A stretch of 64,000 bases of DNA from Pseudomonas sp. LBUM920. GTDB lineage: Bacteria > Pseudomonadota > Gammaproteobacteria > Pseudomonadales > Pseudomonadaceae. Location of the stretch: NCBI RefSeq assembly GCF_003852315.1, contig NZ_CP027762.1, forward strand, positions 4,569,501 to 4,633,500, written 5' to 3'. Positions 51,110-60,402 of this stretch are shown here, in pieces. Under the pieces are notes generated by a model. That model saw only the letters and a program-made list of their open reading frames with translations. It ran no database searches and was not told the origin of the DNA. The position numbers and the translations under genes were made by a program. Position 1 is the first letter of the stretch. The number at the start of each line of letters is the position of its first letter.

Positions 51110-53275
51110 GTGCTCTCGCGTCTTTTTGCTCTGCCCTGTTACTGCCTGATCGCCCTGCTGATGTTGCTGCCAATTGCGCCTGCCCAAGCCGTGGGCTTGC
51201 CCGGCCTGCTTGGCAGCGCCAACAAGACTCAACCCCAGGCCGATGTGCCGCTGGGGCAGTCGCTGGACGAAGTGATCAAGACCCTCGAAAACGACCAGCA
51301 GCGCACCCAGCTGTTGAGCGACCTGAAGAAACTGCGCGAAGCCACGCAAAAAGCCCAACCCGCCGCCGAACAAGGCGTGCTCGGGTTGATCGGCAGCACG
51401 CTGTCCGGCCTCGAGCAGCAGTTCTCCGGCGCCGACAGCCCGGTGCAACGCTGGTCCAACGAGGTCGACCTGGCCAAGGATGAACTCGGCGCCCTGATGC
51501 TGCCCGCCAGTGAATGGCTGCCAATCATTTTCGGTTTTGCCGTGATCCTGGCGGTGTGGAGCCTGCTGGCCGCGGCGCTGATCTGGCTCAGCCACCGTGT
51601 GCGCGAGCGCTTCGGGCTGCCCGAGGAACTGCCGCAACACCCGCGCACCTGGGACATGCTGCGCTTCGCCCTGCGCAAACTGGGGCCGTGGTTGATCGCG
51701 CTGGTGATCACGGTGTACCTGAGTTACGCCCTGCCTTCTTCGCTGGGTAAATCCTTGGCGATGGTGCTGGCTTACGCGTTGGTGGTCGGTACCTGCTTCT
51801 CGGCCATCTGCGTTATTGCCTTTTCGGTACTCGACGGCCCGCACCGCCACCGCGCGCTGTACATACTGCGTCATCAGGCCTTTCGCCCGCTGTGGCTGAT
51901 CGGCAGCTTTGCCGCTTTTGGCGAGGCGCTGAGCGACCCGCGGATGATGCAGGCCCTCGGTCAGCATCTCGCCCACACGGCGGCGACCATCGCCAATGTG
52001 ATGGCCGCGCTGTCCACCGGCGTGTTTATCCTGCGGTTCCGCCGGCCCATCGCGCACCTGATCCGCAACCAGCCATTGTCGCGCCGCCTGACGCGTCGTG
52101 CCCTCACCGACACACTCTCGATCATCGGCAGCTTCTGGTATTTGCCGGCGCTGCTGCTGGTGGGCATCTCGCTGTTTGCCACCTTCCTGTCCGCCGGCGA
52201 TACCAGCACGGCCCTGCGTCAGTCATTGTTGTGCACGGTGTTGCTGGTGTTGTGCATGGTGATCAATGGCCTGGTGCGTCGTCACGCGCTCAAGCCGCAG
52301 CGTGGGCACAAGCGCCATGCGCTGTACTCCGAGCGCCTGAAAAGCTTCGTTTATACCCTGGCCCATCTGGTGGTGTGGCTGGTGTTTATCGAACTGGGCC
52401 TGCGCGTATGGGGCTTGTCGCTGATCCGGTTTACCGAAGGTGACGGCCATGAAATCAGCGTCAAGCTGTTCGGCCTCGGCGGCACGCTGCTGTTTGCCTG
52501 GCTGATCTGGATCCTCAGCGACACCGCCATCCACCATGCCCTGACCCGTTCGCGAAAAGGCCTGGCCAACGCTCGCGCGCAGACCATGATGCCGCTGATC
52601 CGCAACGTGCTGTTCGTGACCATCTTTATCATTGCCGCCATCGTCGCGCTGGCGAACATGGGCATGAACGTCACGCCCTTGCTGGCCGGTGCCGGTGTGA
52701 TCGGCCTGGCCATCGGTTTCGGTGCGCAGTCGCTGGTGGCGGACTTGATCACCGGCCTGTTCATCATCATCGAGGACTCCCTGGCGATTGATGACTACGT
52801 GGACGTCGGCGGCCACCTCGGCACGGTCGAAGGCCTGACCATCCGCACCGTGCGCCTGCGCGACATCGACGGCATCGTGCACACCATCCCGTTCAGCGAA
52901 ATCAAGAGCATCAAGAACTACTCGCGTGAATTCGGCTACGCGATCTTCCGCGTGGCGATCCCCTACAACATGGAAATCGACGACGCGATCAAGTTGATGC
53001 GCGATGTTGGCCAGAAAATGCGCAACGACCCACTGCAACGCCGCAACATCTGGTCGCCGCTGGAGATTCAGGGCGTGGAAAGCTTTGAATCCGGCAGCGC
53101 GATCCTGCGGGCGCGCTTCAAGACTGCGCCGATCAAGCAGTGGGAAGTCTCGCGGGCCTTCAACCTGTCGCTCAAGCGCCATCTGGACGAGGCCGGGCTG
53201 GATCTGGCCACGCCGCGCTTGAGCGTGCAGGTGGTGACCGCAGGCTCCGTGCAGGAGAAAGATCCACAACAATAA
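51110..53275 (+). CDS. Mechanosensitive channel of the MscS family
   Basis: A 721-residue channel with a signal peptide (CYCLIALLMLLPIAPAQA), a helical periplasmic domain to about residue 140, several transmembrane helices (140-510), and the MscS core. The pore-lining and beta-domain region is LLAGAGVIGLAIGFGAQSLV, then ADLITGLFIIIEDSLAIDDY; the C-terminal domain follows with IPYNMEIDDAIKLMRDVGQK. It opens under membrane tension to release solutes. Start GTG 51110. The next gene starts 16 bases after the stop, so the M20 hydrolase is probably co-transcribed. Confidence 0.9.
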   Translation: MLSRLFALPCYCLIALLMLLPIAPAQAVGLPGLLGSANKTQPQADVPLGQSLDEVIKTLENDQQRTQLLSDLKKLREATQKAQPAAEQGVLGLIGSTLSGLEQQFSGADSPVQRWSNEVDLAKDELGALMLPASEWLPIIFGFAVILAVWSLLAAALIWLSHRVRERFGLPEELPQHPRTWDMLRFALRKLGPWLIALVITVYLSYALPSSLGKSLAMVLAYALVVGTCFSAICVIAFSVLDGPHRHRALYILRHQAFRPLWLIGSFAAFGEALSDPRMMQALGQHLAHTAATIANVMAALSTGVFILRFRRPIAHLIRNQPLSRRLTRRALTDTLSIIGSFWYLPALLLVGISLFATFLSAGDTSTALRQSLLCTVLLVLCMVINGLVRRHALKPQRGHKRHALYSERLKSFVYTLAHLVVWLVFIELGLRVWGLSLIRFTEGDGHEISVKLFGLGGTLLFAWLIWILSDTAIHHALTRSRKGLANARAQTMMPLIRNVLFVTIFIIAAIVALANMGMNVTPLLAGAGVIGLAIGFGAQSLVADLITGLFIIIEDSLAIDDYVDVGGHLGTVEGLTIRTVRLRDIDGIVHTIPFSEIKSIKNYSREFGYAIFRVAIPYNMEIDDAIKLMRDVGQKMRNDPLQRRNIWSPLEIQGVESFESGSAILRARFKTAPIKQWEVSRAFNLSLKRHLDEAGLDLATPRLSVQVVTAGSVQEKDPQQ

Positions 53276-53291
53276 AAAGGAAGAGCTGCTT

Positions 53292-54638
53292 ATGCGTTTG
53301 AATGGTCTGACACACCCCTGGGTTTTCGGTGCACTGTGCGCGGTCGCCAGCAGCGCCGTGATTGCCGCCAGCAGCGGCCAGGACAGTGCCCGCGAGGACA
53401 TCGCCGCCCAGGCCAAAATCCTCGAACCGGCCCTGCTGGAAACGCGCCGCGATATCCACGCCCACCCCGAATTGGGCAACACCGAAACGCGCACGGCCCA
53501 ATTGGTTGCCAAGCAACTGCGCGACCTGGGCCTTGAGGTAAAAACCGGCGTGGCCCGCACCGGCGTCGTCGCCGTCCTCAAAGGTGCACTGCCCGGCCCC
53601 ACCGTCGCCCTGCGCGCCGACATGGACGCGCTGCCGGTCAAGGAGGTCGCCGACCTGCCCTTCGCCTCCACAGCCAAGGGCACCTACCTGGGCAAGGAAG
53701 TCGACGTGATGCACGCCTGCGGCCACGACGCCCACACCGCAATCCTGCTGAGCACGGCGAAGATTCTCACTGGCATGCGCGACCGTCTGCCGGGCACGGT
53801 GGTGTTTTACTTCCAGCCGGCCGAAGAAGGCCCAAGCGACTTTATCCCCGACGGCAAAAACACCTGGGGCGCGAAGATGATGGTGCAGGAAGGCGTGATG
53901 CAAGCGCCCAAGCCCGACGCCGTGTTCGGCCTGCATGTATGGGCCGGCGTGCCTGCCGGGCAAATCGCCTACCGCCCGGGCCCGACCCTGGCCAGCTCCG
54001 ATGACCTGCGCATCAAGATCCTCGGCAAACAGACCCACGCCGGCCGCCCGTGGGACGGCATCGACCCGATCACCGTCGGCGCGCAGACCATTGTCGGCCT
54101 GCAAACCGTGGTCAGCCGTCGCACCGACATCTCGTCATTCCCATCGGTGGTGAGCATTGGCACCATCAACGGCGGCACGCGCTACAACATCATTCCCGAG
54201 TCGGTGGAAATGACCGGCACCATCCGCTCCTACGACTACGGCATTCGTCAGAAGCTGCACGCCGACGTGCGCCAGACGGTAGAGAAAATCGCCGAGAGTG
54301 GCGGCGCCAAGGCCGAAGTCACGATCATCGAGAAGTACGACCCGACCATCAATAACCCGGCGCTGACCGAGCGCATGCTGCCAAGCCTGCGCTGGGCGGC
54401 CAGGGATGATGTGGTGCAGGCCCCATTGGTGGGCGGCGCGGAGGACTTTTCGTTTTATGCCAAGCAAGCGCCGGGGCTGTTTGTGTTTCTGGGGGTGACG
54501 CCGAGGGATCAGGACATGAGCAAAGCCGCGCCGAATCATAATCCGGGCTTCTTTGTGGATGAGTCGGCGCTGGTGGTGGGGGTACGCACGTTGGCGTCGT
54601 TGGCGACGGATTACCTGTACACCAACCCACCGCAATAA
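53292..54638 (+). CDS. Exported M20-family amidohydrolase
   Basis: A 448-residue M20 metallohydrolase with a signal-like N-terminus (HPWVFGALCAVASSAVIAAS). Metal-site motifs are RADMDALPVKEVADLPF, MHACGHDAHTAILL and FYFQPAEEGPSDF, and the C-terminal His is in VGGAEDFSFYAK. This is the amidohydrolase/hippurate hydrolase/N-acyl-amino-acid deacylase group. It probably acts in the periplasm. AAGGAAGAG precedes the ATG. Confidence 0.9.
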   Translation: MRLNGLTHPWVFGALCAVASSAVIAASSGQDSAREDIAAQAKILEPALLETRRDIHAHPELGNTETRTAQLVAKQLRDLGLEVKTGVARTGVVAVLKGALPGPTVALRADMDALPVKEVADLPFASTAKGTYLGKEVDVMHACGHDAHTAILLSTAKILTGMRDRLPGTVVFYFQPAEEGPSDFIPDGKNTWGAKMMVQEGVMQAPKPDAVFGLHVWAGVPAGQIAYRPGPTLASSDDLRIKILGKQTHAGRPWDGIDPITVGAQTIVGLQTVVSRRTDISSFPSVVSIGTINGGTRYNIIPESVEMTGTIRSYDYGIRQKLHADVRQTVEKIAESGGAKAEVTIIEKYDPTINNPALTERMLPSLRWAARDDVVQAPLVGGAEDFSFYAKQAPGLFVFLGVTPRDQDMSKAAPNHNPGFFVDESALVVGVRTLASLATDYLYTNPPQ

Positions 54639-54644
54639 CGCTTT

Positions 54645-54738
54645 ATGTGGGAGCGGGCTTGCTCGCGAATGCGGCAGGCCAGTCACCGAATGGGCCAGCT
54701 GATACACCGCATTCGCGAGCAAGCCCGCTCCCACATTG
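54645..54738. repeat. REP doublet
   Basis: The arms TGTGGGAGCGGGCTTGCTCG and CGAGCAAGCCCGCTCCCACA are perfect inverted copies. They lie between the convergent M20 and MbtH genes. Confidence 0.93.
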
Positions 54739-54751
54739 GATTTGCAGCGGG

Positions 54752-54976
54752 TCAGCCCGCCAGCGCAGCGCCATCCATCTTCTGGCGCAGGCTCAGCGGG
54801 CGCATGTCGGTCCAGACTTCCTCGATGTAAACCAGGCACTCTTTCTTCATGCCGCTCTTACCCACGGTGCGCCAGCCTTCCGGCACGGCCTTGTAGTCGG
54901 GCCAGATGGAATACTGCTCTTCGTGGTTGACCACTACCTGAAACAGGATGTCGTCGCGGTCAAATACTGAGGTCAT
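54752..54976 (-). CDS. MbtH-family protein of pyoverdine synthesis
   Basis: A 74-residue MbtH-like protein: [40 protein letters not shown] and [14 protein letters not shown] contain the conserved tryptophans and NxExQYSxW pattern. MbtH proteins bind and activate NRPS adenylation domains. The adjacent pvdH gene identifies this as the pyoverdine-locus copy. Start ATG 54976 has TGGAG 8-12 bases upstream. It lies 83 bases after pvdH on the same strand; a near-consensus PvdS-like box (TAATT-N16-CGT) overlaps the pvdH stop. Confidence 0.93.
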   Translation of the reverse strand: MTSVFDRDDILFQVVVNHEEQYSIWPDYKAVPEGWRTVGKSGMKKECLVYIEEVWTDMRPLSLRQKMDGAALAG

Positions 54977-55035
54977 TGCTGTTCTCCATCGCTCATAAAA
55001 CTGGCTGCGCACCACGCGCAGCGCTGATATCTGTA

Positions 55036-55062
55036 GAAACGTACCAAGCGTGCGAAAAATTA
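55036..55062 (-). promoter_or_regulatory. Weak PvdS-like box before MbtH
   Basis: On the minus strand, TAATT is followed after 16 bases by CGT (plus strand ACG 55039-55041, AATTA 55058-55062). One base differs from the TAAAT-N16-CGT iron-starvation box, so the site is uncertain. Confidence 0.35.
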
Positions 55063-56472
55063 GAGGGTGGCGACCGCTGCCGCCAGGGCGCGGCCGAAGA
55101 TCTCGGCAACGCGGTCGATTTCGGCGGCGGTAATCACCAGCGGCGGCAGGAAGCGCACCACACTGCCGTGCCGGCCGCCCAGCTCCAGAATCAGGCCACG
55201 CTTGAGGCATTCGCGCTGCACCAGCGGCGCCAGTTGGCGATGCACAGGCGGATGGCCCTGGATATCGACTGCGCCGCTCGGGTCTACCAGTTCCACGCCG
55301 AGCATCAGCCCACGCCCACGAATATCCCCCAACTGCGGGAAGTCGCGCTGCAGAATGCGCAAGTGCTCGCCCAGGCGTTCGCCCATGGCGGCGGCGTGGC
55401 CGGCCAGGTCGTGTTGCTTGAGGTAGCGCATCACCGCCGAGCCCGCCGCCATCGCCATCTGGTTGCCACGGAATGTTCCGGCGTGTGCGCCCGGCAACCA
55501 AGTGTCGAGCCAGTCGCGATACACCACCACCGCCAGTGGCAAGCTGCCGCCGATGGCTTTGGACATCACCACCACATCCGGGATGATGCCGGCGTGCTCG
55601 AAGGCAAACATCTTGCCGGTACGCCCGAAGCCGCTCTGGATTTCATCGACGATCAGCGCCACACCGGCTTGCTCGGTGATGCGTCGCAGGCCGCGCAGCC
55701 AGTCGAGATCGGCCGGAATCACGCCGCCCTCACCCTGCACCACTTCGACAATCACTGCCGCCGGCAACAACACGCCGGCTTCCGGGTCATTGAGCAGGTT
55801 TTGCAGGTAATGCAGGTTGACCCGCACGCCTTCGGCGCCGCCCAGGCCGAAGGGGCAACGGTAGTCGTAAGGGTAAGGCAGAAATTGCACGCCATTGCCG
55901 AGCAAAGCGCCCAAGGGCTTTTTCGGCCCCAGGCTGCCCATCAGGCTCAGCGCGCCCTGGCTCATGCCGTGATAACCGCCCTGGAATGACAACACGGTGC
56001 TGCGCCCGGTGGCGGTGCGCACCAGCTTCAGTGCGGCTTCGACGGCATCGGTACCGGTGGGGCCGCAGAACTGAATTTTTGCTTCACGTGCCAGTTCGGT
56101 GGGCAGCAGGCCGAACAGGTCTTGCACGAACTGGTCTTTCACCGGAGTGGTCAGGTCGAGGGTGTGCAGCGGCAGTTCGTCGCTCAGTACCTGCTGAATG
56201 GCGTCGATCACCACCGGGTGGTTGTGGCCCAACGCCAGGGTGCCAGCGCCGGCCAGGCAGTCGATAAAACTACGGCCTTCGACGTCTTCCACATAGATGC
56301 CCTTGGCGCGCTTGAGCGCCAGCGGGATACGCCGAGGGTAGCTGCGGGCATTGGATTCCTGCTGGCGTTGGCGGGCCAGTATCGGGGTTTCTTCGAATTG
56401 GTAGAGTGTTTCTGCGGACGCCGGGCTGGCGTGCACCGGGGCGTCTTCGATACGGCTGGTAGCGACTGACAT
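55060..56472 (-). CDS. pvdH: Diaminobutyrate-2-oxoglutarate aminotransferase PvdH
   Basis: A 470-residue class III PLP aminotransferase. Family motifs are [40 protein letters not shown], and [20 protein letters not shown], and the PLP lysine is in [14 protein letters not shown]. PvdH makes L-2,4-diaminobutyrate from aspartate semialdehyde and glutamate for pyoverdine and similar siderophores. I chose ATG 56472, with GAGGG upstream. A perfect TAAAT-N16-CGT PvdS box lies about 75-100 bases upstream. The rest of the pyoverdine genes are outside the window. Confidence 0.95.
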   Translation of the reverse strand: MSVATSRIEDAPVHASPASAETLYQFEETPILARQRQQESNARSYPRRIPLALKRAKGIYVEDVEGRSFIDCLAGAGTLALGHNHPVVIDAIQQVLSDELPLHTLDLTTPVKDQFVQDLFGLLPTELAREAKIQFCGPTGTDAVEAALKLVRTATGRSTVLSFQGGYHGMSQGALSLMGSLGPKKPLGALLGNGVQFLPYPYDYRCPFGLGGAEGVRVNLHYLQNLLNDPEAGVLLPAAVIVEVVQGEGGVIPADLDWLRGLRRITEQAGVALIVDEIQSGFGRTGKMFAFEHAGIIPDVVVMSKAIGGSLPLAVVVYRDWLDTWLPGAHAGTFRGNQMAMAAGSAVMRYLKQHDLAGHAAAMGERLGEHLRILQRDFPQLGDIRGRGLMLGVELVDPSGAVDIQGHPPVHRQLAPLVQRECLKRGLILELGGRHGSVVRFLPPLVITAAEIDRVAEIFGRALAAAVATL

Positions 56473-56546
56473 CTCTCGATCCCTCAATACGCGGGTGGGG
56501 TGACCAAACTGGCGATCCGCGCGCGCGCGGATTTCATGTTCTGGAG

Positions 56547-56570
56547 ACGCACCAGGCGGTGGGGGATTTA
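56547..56570 (-). promoter_or_regulatory. PvdS-dependent iron-starvation promoter of pvdH
   Basis: Read on the minus strand, TAAAT (plus 56566-56570) is followed after exactly 16 bases by CGT (plus ACG 56547-56549), with CCC after TAAAT, as in known PvdS (IS-box) promoters. It directs transcription toward pvdH and is expected to be active under iron limitation. Confidence 0.85.
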
Positions 56571-56711
56571 GGCTTGTTGTGGTTTTTTGAGGTCGGGGTA
56601 TATCCGGCTTTTTGGTAATGGCGGATAGGGATTCCGCTCTTACGGCGGCCTTGTGGTTAGATCAAAAGCGAAAGCGAGGCGGCCTGATCTTGAAGGCTGA
56701 ACTCAGTCAAA

Positions 56712-56801
56712 AGTGGGAGCTGGCTTGCCTGCGATGGCATCAACCCGGTGTGCCTGACACACCGAGGTGCCTGCATCGCAGGCAAGCCAGCTCCCACAGA
56801 A
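56712..56801. repeat. REP doublet, GCTGGCTTGCCTGCGAT subtype
   Basis: The arms GTGGGAGCTGGCTTGCCTGC and GCAGGCAAGCCAGCTCCCAC are inverted, the same subtype as at 22019-22107. Confidence 0.93.
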
Positions 56802-56843
56802 AAGCAAAAGCACTGCGGTACTAGCAGCTGAACTCGGTCAACT

Positions 56844-56934
56844 TGTGGGAGCGGGCTTGCTCGCGAAGGCGGTGGGTCAGTCAGCTCATGTGTGGCTGAC
56901 ACACCGCCTTCGCGAGCAAGCCCGCTCCCACATT
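56844..56934. repeat. REP doublet, GCGGGCTTGCTCGCGAA subtype
   Basis: The arms TGTGGGAGCGGGCTTGCTCG and CGAGCAAGCCCGCTCCCACA are inverted and only 40 bases from the preceding doublet, so two REP subtypes sit side by side. Confidence 0.93.
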
Positions 56935-57066
56935 TGGATCGCAGTGCATCAGATAGAGGTGTGTTGCTGTGCTTTTGCTTCAACCACTCAGGTCGGCTAG
57001 TAGGCCGCCGTGCTTTGCTTTTGACTTTGATCTGACAGGCCCCGTCAACCACGCTGGCCGAACGCA

Positions 57067-57290
57067 GGCTTGAATCCGTGGGTAACCCGGCAGGACGCCG
57101 GGTTAGCCGTGTTGGGCCATGGATGGCCCGTCGCGGCGGCCCACGGATTCAAGCCGGAGTGAGGGCACACCGAGCCTAAGCGAGGGGCCGAGTGGTGGGG
57201 CAAAGACCTTTTGGTTACTTTTGGGGCGTTTGCCAAAAGTGACCCGCTGTAAGAGCGGAACCCTAAGCGGCCGTTACCGCAGCAACGGAT
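57067..57290. repeat. Structured repeat with three-way junction and hairpins
   Basis: A 16-base perfect inverted repeat, GGCTTGAATCCGTGGG (57067-57082) and CCCACGGATTCAAGCC (57140-57155), encloses two hairpins: TAACCCGGC/GCCGGGTTA (57083-57105) and GGGCCAT/ATGGCCC (57114-57129). After about 60 bases comes GGTTACTTTTGG/CCAAAAGTGACC (57213-57244). The text resembles a dispersed element that I recognise from many Pseudomonas genomes, where it is often mis-annotated as a short protein. No convincing gene is present in 56935-57319. Confidence 0.78.
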
Positions 57291-57319
57291 ATGTACACAC
57301 CCCCCCCAAAAAAACGCAC

Positions 57320-58087
57320 TCAAAGCCCCCGATACCGATCATTCAACGCATACAAAATCGCACACGTCTCCCCATCCAAAATCCCACCATAATCCCGACT
57401 CCGAAAGTGCATCTGAAACGCCCGCGTCCTCAGCTCAAACGCCCGGCGATTCTGGGCCGGCTTATACCCATACCGCTGAAACGCCCGCTCCACCTCAACC
57501 TCCGGCGGCAACCCAAGACAAAACCGCCGCTGATACATGCCCCGCGTCGTCTCATCAAACCAGGCCCCGACCCCAGCCTCGAACAAACGCTGCCAAGGCA
57601 ACCGAGGCCCCGGATCGCTCTTGCGCCAATACGCAACATCCGAATGCCCGAGCACATCGGCAGGCCCAATCTGCGGATAGCGCCCAAGCACATCGCGAAC
57701 CAACGCAATCAGCACATCAACCTGTTCTTCGCCATACGCTGGAAACGTAAACACGCCCCCCTCATCCCGCGCCAGATTAACAACCTCGACACCAATCGAC
57801 CGGCTATTGAGTTCATCCCGCCCACCCCAATGACTGACCCCGGCGTGCCACGCACGCTTATCCTCGTCCACCAGCCGAAACACCCGCAATTCGTCATATC
57901 CGGTGGCGCGGTAGCCAGGGTCATCCGGATCCGGCAGCAAGTAGTGAGCGCTGACACCGTCTTGCGTGAGCGTACGCAGGGATGAAGCAAAAGGCGCTGC
58001 GGTGTAATGCAAAACCACGTGCCGCACGGGCTCAGCGTTACGCTCATTGAAACCCCTGGCAGGGAAACTGCTATCGACCACCAACAT
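57320..58087 (-). CDS. N-acetylmuramoyl-L-alanine amidase, AmpDh3-like
   Basis: A 255-residue amidase_2 (AmpD-fold) protein with a C-terminal peptidoglycan-binding-like domain. Zinc ligands: His27 in RHVVLHYTAAPF, and a late His and Asp in VLGHSDVAYWRKSDPGPRLP. HYLLPDPDD and RAWHAGVSHWGGRDELN are typical of AmpDh3. AmpDh3 of P. aeruginosa (also 255 residues) cleaves between MurNAc and the stem peptide and is known as a type VI effector. No secretion signal and no immunity gene is visible here. AAAAGGA precedes ATG 58087. The 3' end lies beside the three-way-junction repeat. Confidence 0.88.
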   Translation of the reverse strand: MLVVDSSFPARGFNERNAEPVRHVVLHYTAAPFASSLRTLTQDGVSAHYLLPDPDDPGYRATGYDELRVFRLVDEDKRAWHAGVSHWGGRDELNSRSIGVEVVNLARDEGGVFTFPAYGEEQVDVLIALVRDVLGRYPQIGPADVLGHSDVAYWRKSDPGPRLPWQRLFEAGVGAWFDETTRGMYQRRFCLGLPPEVEVERAFQRYGYKPAQNRRAFELRTRAFQMHFRSRDYGGILDGETCAILYALNDRYRGL

Positions 58088-58210
58088 AAGAACCGTCCTT
58101 TTCAGTACAGGCCGAGTCATTCAGCCCGCTCAAGCGCAAAAAAATTACCGCCATCCTGAAGGGAAGAATGTCAGGCAGGCGGTAACTATTTGGTGCTTGA
58201 AGAAAAGTAC

Positions 58211-59533
58211 TCAGCGCCGCAACGGCATCCCCAGATCGACCCGCAAACCATCCGCCTGGCTGTCGAATTTCAGCGAGCAGGAACAGCGCTGCACGATCGC
58301 CTGAACAATCGCCAGACCCAGCCCGCAGCCCTCACTGCTGCCATTGCGCCAGAAGCGTTGGGTCAGGTATTGCAGGTCCTCACTGGAAATCTGCTTGCCA
58401 TGATCACGCAAGCGAAACACCACAGTGTCGGCAGTGGTGAACACACTCAGTTCAACACGGGTATCAGCCGGCGTATGGCGCAGCGCGTTATCCAGCAGGT
58501 TGCGCAAGGCCGCGACCGCCAGGGCCACCGGCATTTCCACCGGCGTCTCGGTGAGGTTGGCCGACAGGATCAGGTCGATACGCCGGTTGTCGCCGGCGTT
58601 GGCGTCCTGGATCGCCAGCCGTGCGACTTGTTCAGCGCTCGATTGCAGGCCGTCATCAAACGACAAGCTGCCTTCCACCCGCGCCAGCAGCAGCAATTGC
58701 TCCAGGGTGCGGTGCAGGCGGTCGGCGCCCTCCTCGGCGTGGGCCAGGGACTGGTCGCGCGCCGCGCCGTCGGTCATGCGCGCCACTTGCAGGTGGGTCT
58801 TGATCGCCGTCAGCGGGCTGCGCAACTCATGCGCGGCATCACCGGTGAGGCGGCGCTCACGCTCGATGGTCTTGGCGATGCGCTGCAACAGTTGGTTCTG
58901 GGTGTCGAGCAGCGGTTTAAGCTCGCTGGGCAGGGGGTGAATCTGCAAGGGTTCGAGCGAATCGGCACTGCGGCGCATCAACGCGTCACGCATGCGGTTG
59001 AGCGGCAACAGACTCTGGCCGATGCCCAGCCACAGCAGGCACAGGCAACCCAACAAGGCCACGCCGACCGGCACCGAAGCCGCCAGCAGGATCGACAGGT
59101 TCAGCGCCTCGCGCTCCACCTGGCGGTCCGCCGTGGTGATCAACAAGTCACCCCGGGACAGGGTGAAACTGCGCCAGCCGACGCCGTCGATGATTTGATC
59201 GCGAAAGCCACTCTTGCGCGACTCCAGGCCTTCATCCGGGGTCATGTGGCTGCGCGCCAGAATTTCCCCACGCAGGGAGCTGACCTGGCAGGCCATGCCC
59301 CCCGGCACATTCAGTTGCTCGGTGCGCAGGTGCGTACCGCCACTCACACTGGCCAGGCCCGGCATCTGCTCGGTCAGCCCCGCGACCATGCGCGCCGACG
59401 CCACCAGACGCTGGTCGAGGGAGAACATCATCTGGTTGCGCAGATCGTTGAGCATCCAGGCCGCCGCCAGCAGCCAGATCAGCACGAAAGCAGCGCCCAG
59501 CTTGAACGTCAGGCGCAGGCGCAGGCTCATCAC
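58211..59533 (-). CDS. dsbS: DsbS-like sensor histidine kinase
   Basis: A 440-residue membrane sensor kinase: helix 1 near residues 12-28, a periplasmic domain to about 150 that contains a single Cys at position 82 (GGMACQVSS), helix 2 at about 152-175, HAMP-like linker, DHp domain with phospho-His in DAAHELRSPLTAIKTHLQ, and ATPase motifs LLDNALRHTP, LRDHGKQIS and GCGLGLAIVQ. Adjacent dsbD-dsbG and the matching order in P. aeruginosa (PA2476-PA2480) identify it as DsbS, reported there as a copper sensor using Cys82. Start GTG 59533 (or ATG 59530) overlaps the regulator stop. Confidence 0.83.
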   Translation of the reverse strand: MMSLRLRLTFKLGAAFVLIWLLAAAWMLNDLRNQMMFSLDQRLVASARMVAGLTEQMPGLASVSGGTHLRTEQLNVPGGMACQVSSLRGEILARSHMTPDEGLESRKSGFRDQIIDGVGWRSFTLSRGDLLITTADRQVEREALNLSILLAASVPVGVALLGCLCLLWLGIGQSLLPLNRMRDALMRRSADSLEPLQIHPLPSELKPLLDTQNQLLQRIAKTIERERRLTGDAAHELRSPLTAIKTHLQVARMTDGAARDQSLAHAEEGADRLHRTLEQLLLLARVEGSLSFDDGLQSSAEQVARLAIQDANAGDNRRIDLILSANLTETPVEMPVALAVAALRNLLDNALRHTPADTRVELSVFTTADTVVFRLRDHGKQISSEDLQYLTQRFWRNGSSEGCGLGLAIVQAIVQRCSCSLKFDSQADGLRVDLGMPLRR

Positions 59534-60225
59534 GAGGCGTGTTCTCCATCATCGGCCACGCCACCGTCGGCCGTGCCCAGGCGATAACCGAGGCCGCGCA
59601 CGGTCTCGACGATGCCATTGCCCAATTTGCGCCGCAGGTGATGGATATGCACGTTGAGGGCGTTACTTTCCAGTTCGTCGTTGAAACCGTAGACGCTGTC
59701 CTTGAGCTGTTCGCTGGACAGCACCCGGCCTTTGTTATGCAACAAGGCCTGCAACAACGCTTGTTCGCGACGGGAAAGATCCACCGGCTCGCCGCCCAGG
59801 AAGGTTTCGCGGCTGCTGGGGTCGTAGGCGAGGCGGCCGTGTTCGATCAGGTTGACCCGGCGCCCCGCCACCCGCCGCAGCAGGGTTTGCAGGCGGGCGG
59901 CAAGCTCGCGCAGGTCGAAGGGCTTGAGCAGGTAATCGTCGGCACCGGCTTGCAGGCCGTCGACACGGTTGGTCACAGAATCCCGCGCCGTCAGAATCAG
60001 CACCGGAATCTCCAGTCCCTGGCTGCGCTGTTGTTGCAGCAGCTTGAGGCCGTCTTCGTCGGGCAACCCGAGGTCGAGCACCATGATGTCGAACGTGGCC
60101 GCCTTGAGCATCGCCCGTGCAGCCGCGGCCGTGGCCACGCGTTCGACGGTAAAGCCCTGGGCGCCAAGGCCGGCCACGATGCCGCTGGCGATCAGTTCGT
60201 CGTCTTCACAGACCAGTACGTGCAT
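59530..60225 (-). CDS. dsbR: DsbR-like response regulator (OmpR/PhoB type)
   Basis: A 231-residue regulator: receiver domain 1-120 with phospho-acceptor Asp51 (IMVLDLGLPDEDGL), Asp8-9 acidic pocket, and Lys in ILTARDS...YLLKPF; winged-helix DNA-binding domain from about 128 to 222 with LSRREQALLQALLHNKGRVL and NALNVHIHHLRRKLGNGIVE. It is divergent from dsbD, whose 180-base shared control region it probably binds. The kinase gene overlaps its stop. Confidence 0.87.
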   Translation of the reverse strand: MHVLVCEDDELIASGIVAGLGAQGFTVERVATAAAARAMLKAATFDIMVLDLGLPDEDGLKLLQQQRSQGLEIPVLILTARDSVTNRVDGLQAGADDYLLKPFDLRELAARLQTLLRRVAGRRVNLIEHGRLAYDPSSRETFLGGEPVDLSRREQALLQALLHNKGRVLSSEQLKDSVYGFNDELESNALNVHIHHLRRKLGNGIVETVRGLGYRLGTADGGVADDGEHAS

Positions 60226-60402
60226 GGTGAACCCTTCATGAAAGATGGGGAGAATTAAAGGTGCAGCGGATTAAGCGCCGATTATGCCGTGAAAAGAGGC
60301 GCGCTCAGACACGCCCTTCACTTTAGAATAGCCCCCGGTTAATCATCGGTTAATCAACGCCACACATTGTGTCCCTAACTTGCACCAAACTAAGGCTTGA
60401 CC

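Noticed and set aside
57045..57323. Short minus-strand protein in the structured repeat
   Set aside because: The same text is commonly annotated as a hypothetical protein in pseudomonads, but perfect inverted repeats explain the conservation better than coding.
57119..57985. Plus-strand open frame opposite the amidase gene
   Set aside because: It is Pro/Arg/Lys-rich shadow sequence; the minus strand encodes a complete amidase with zinc ligands.
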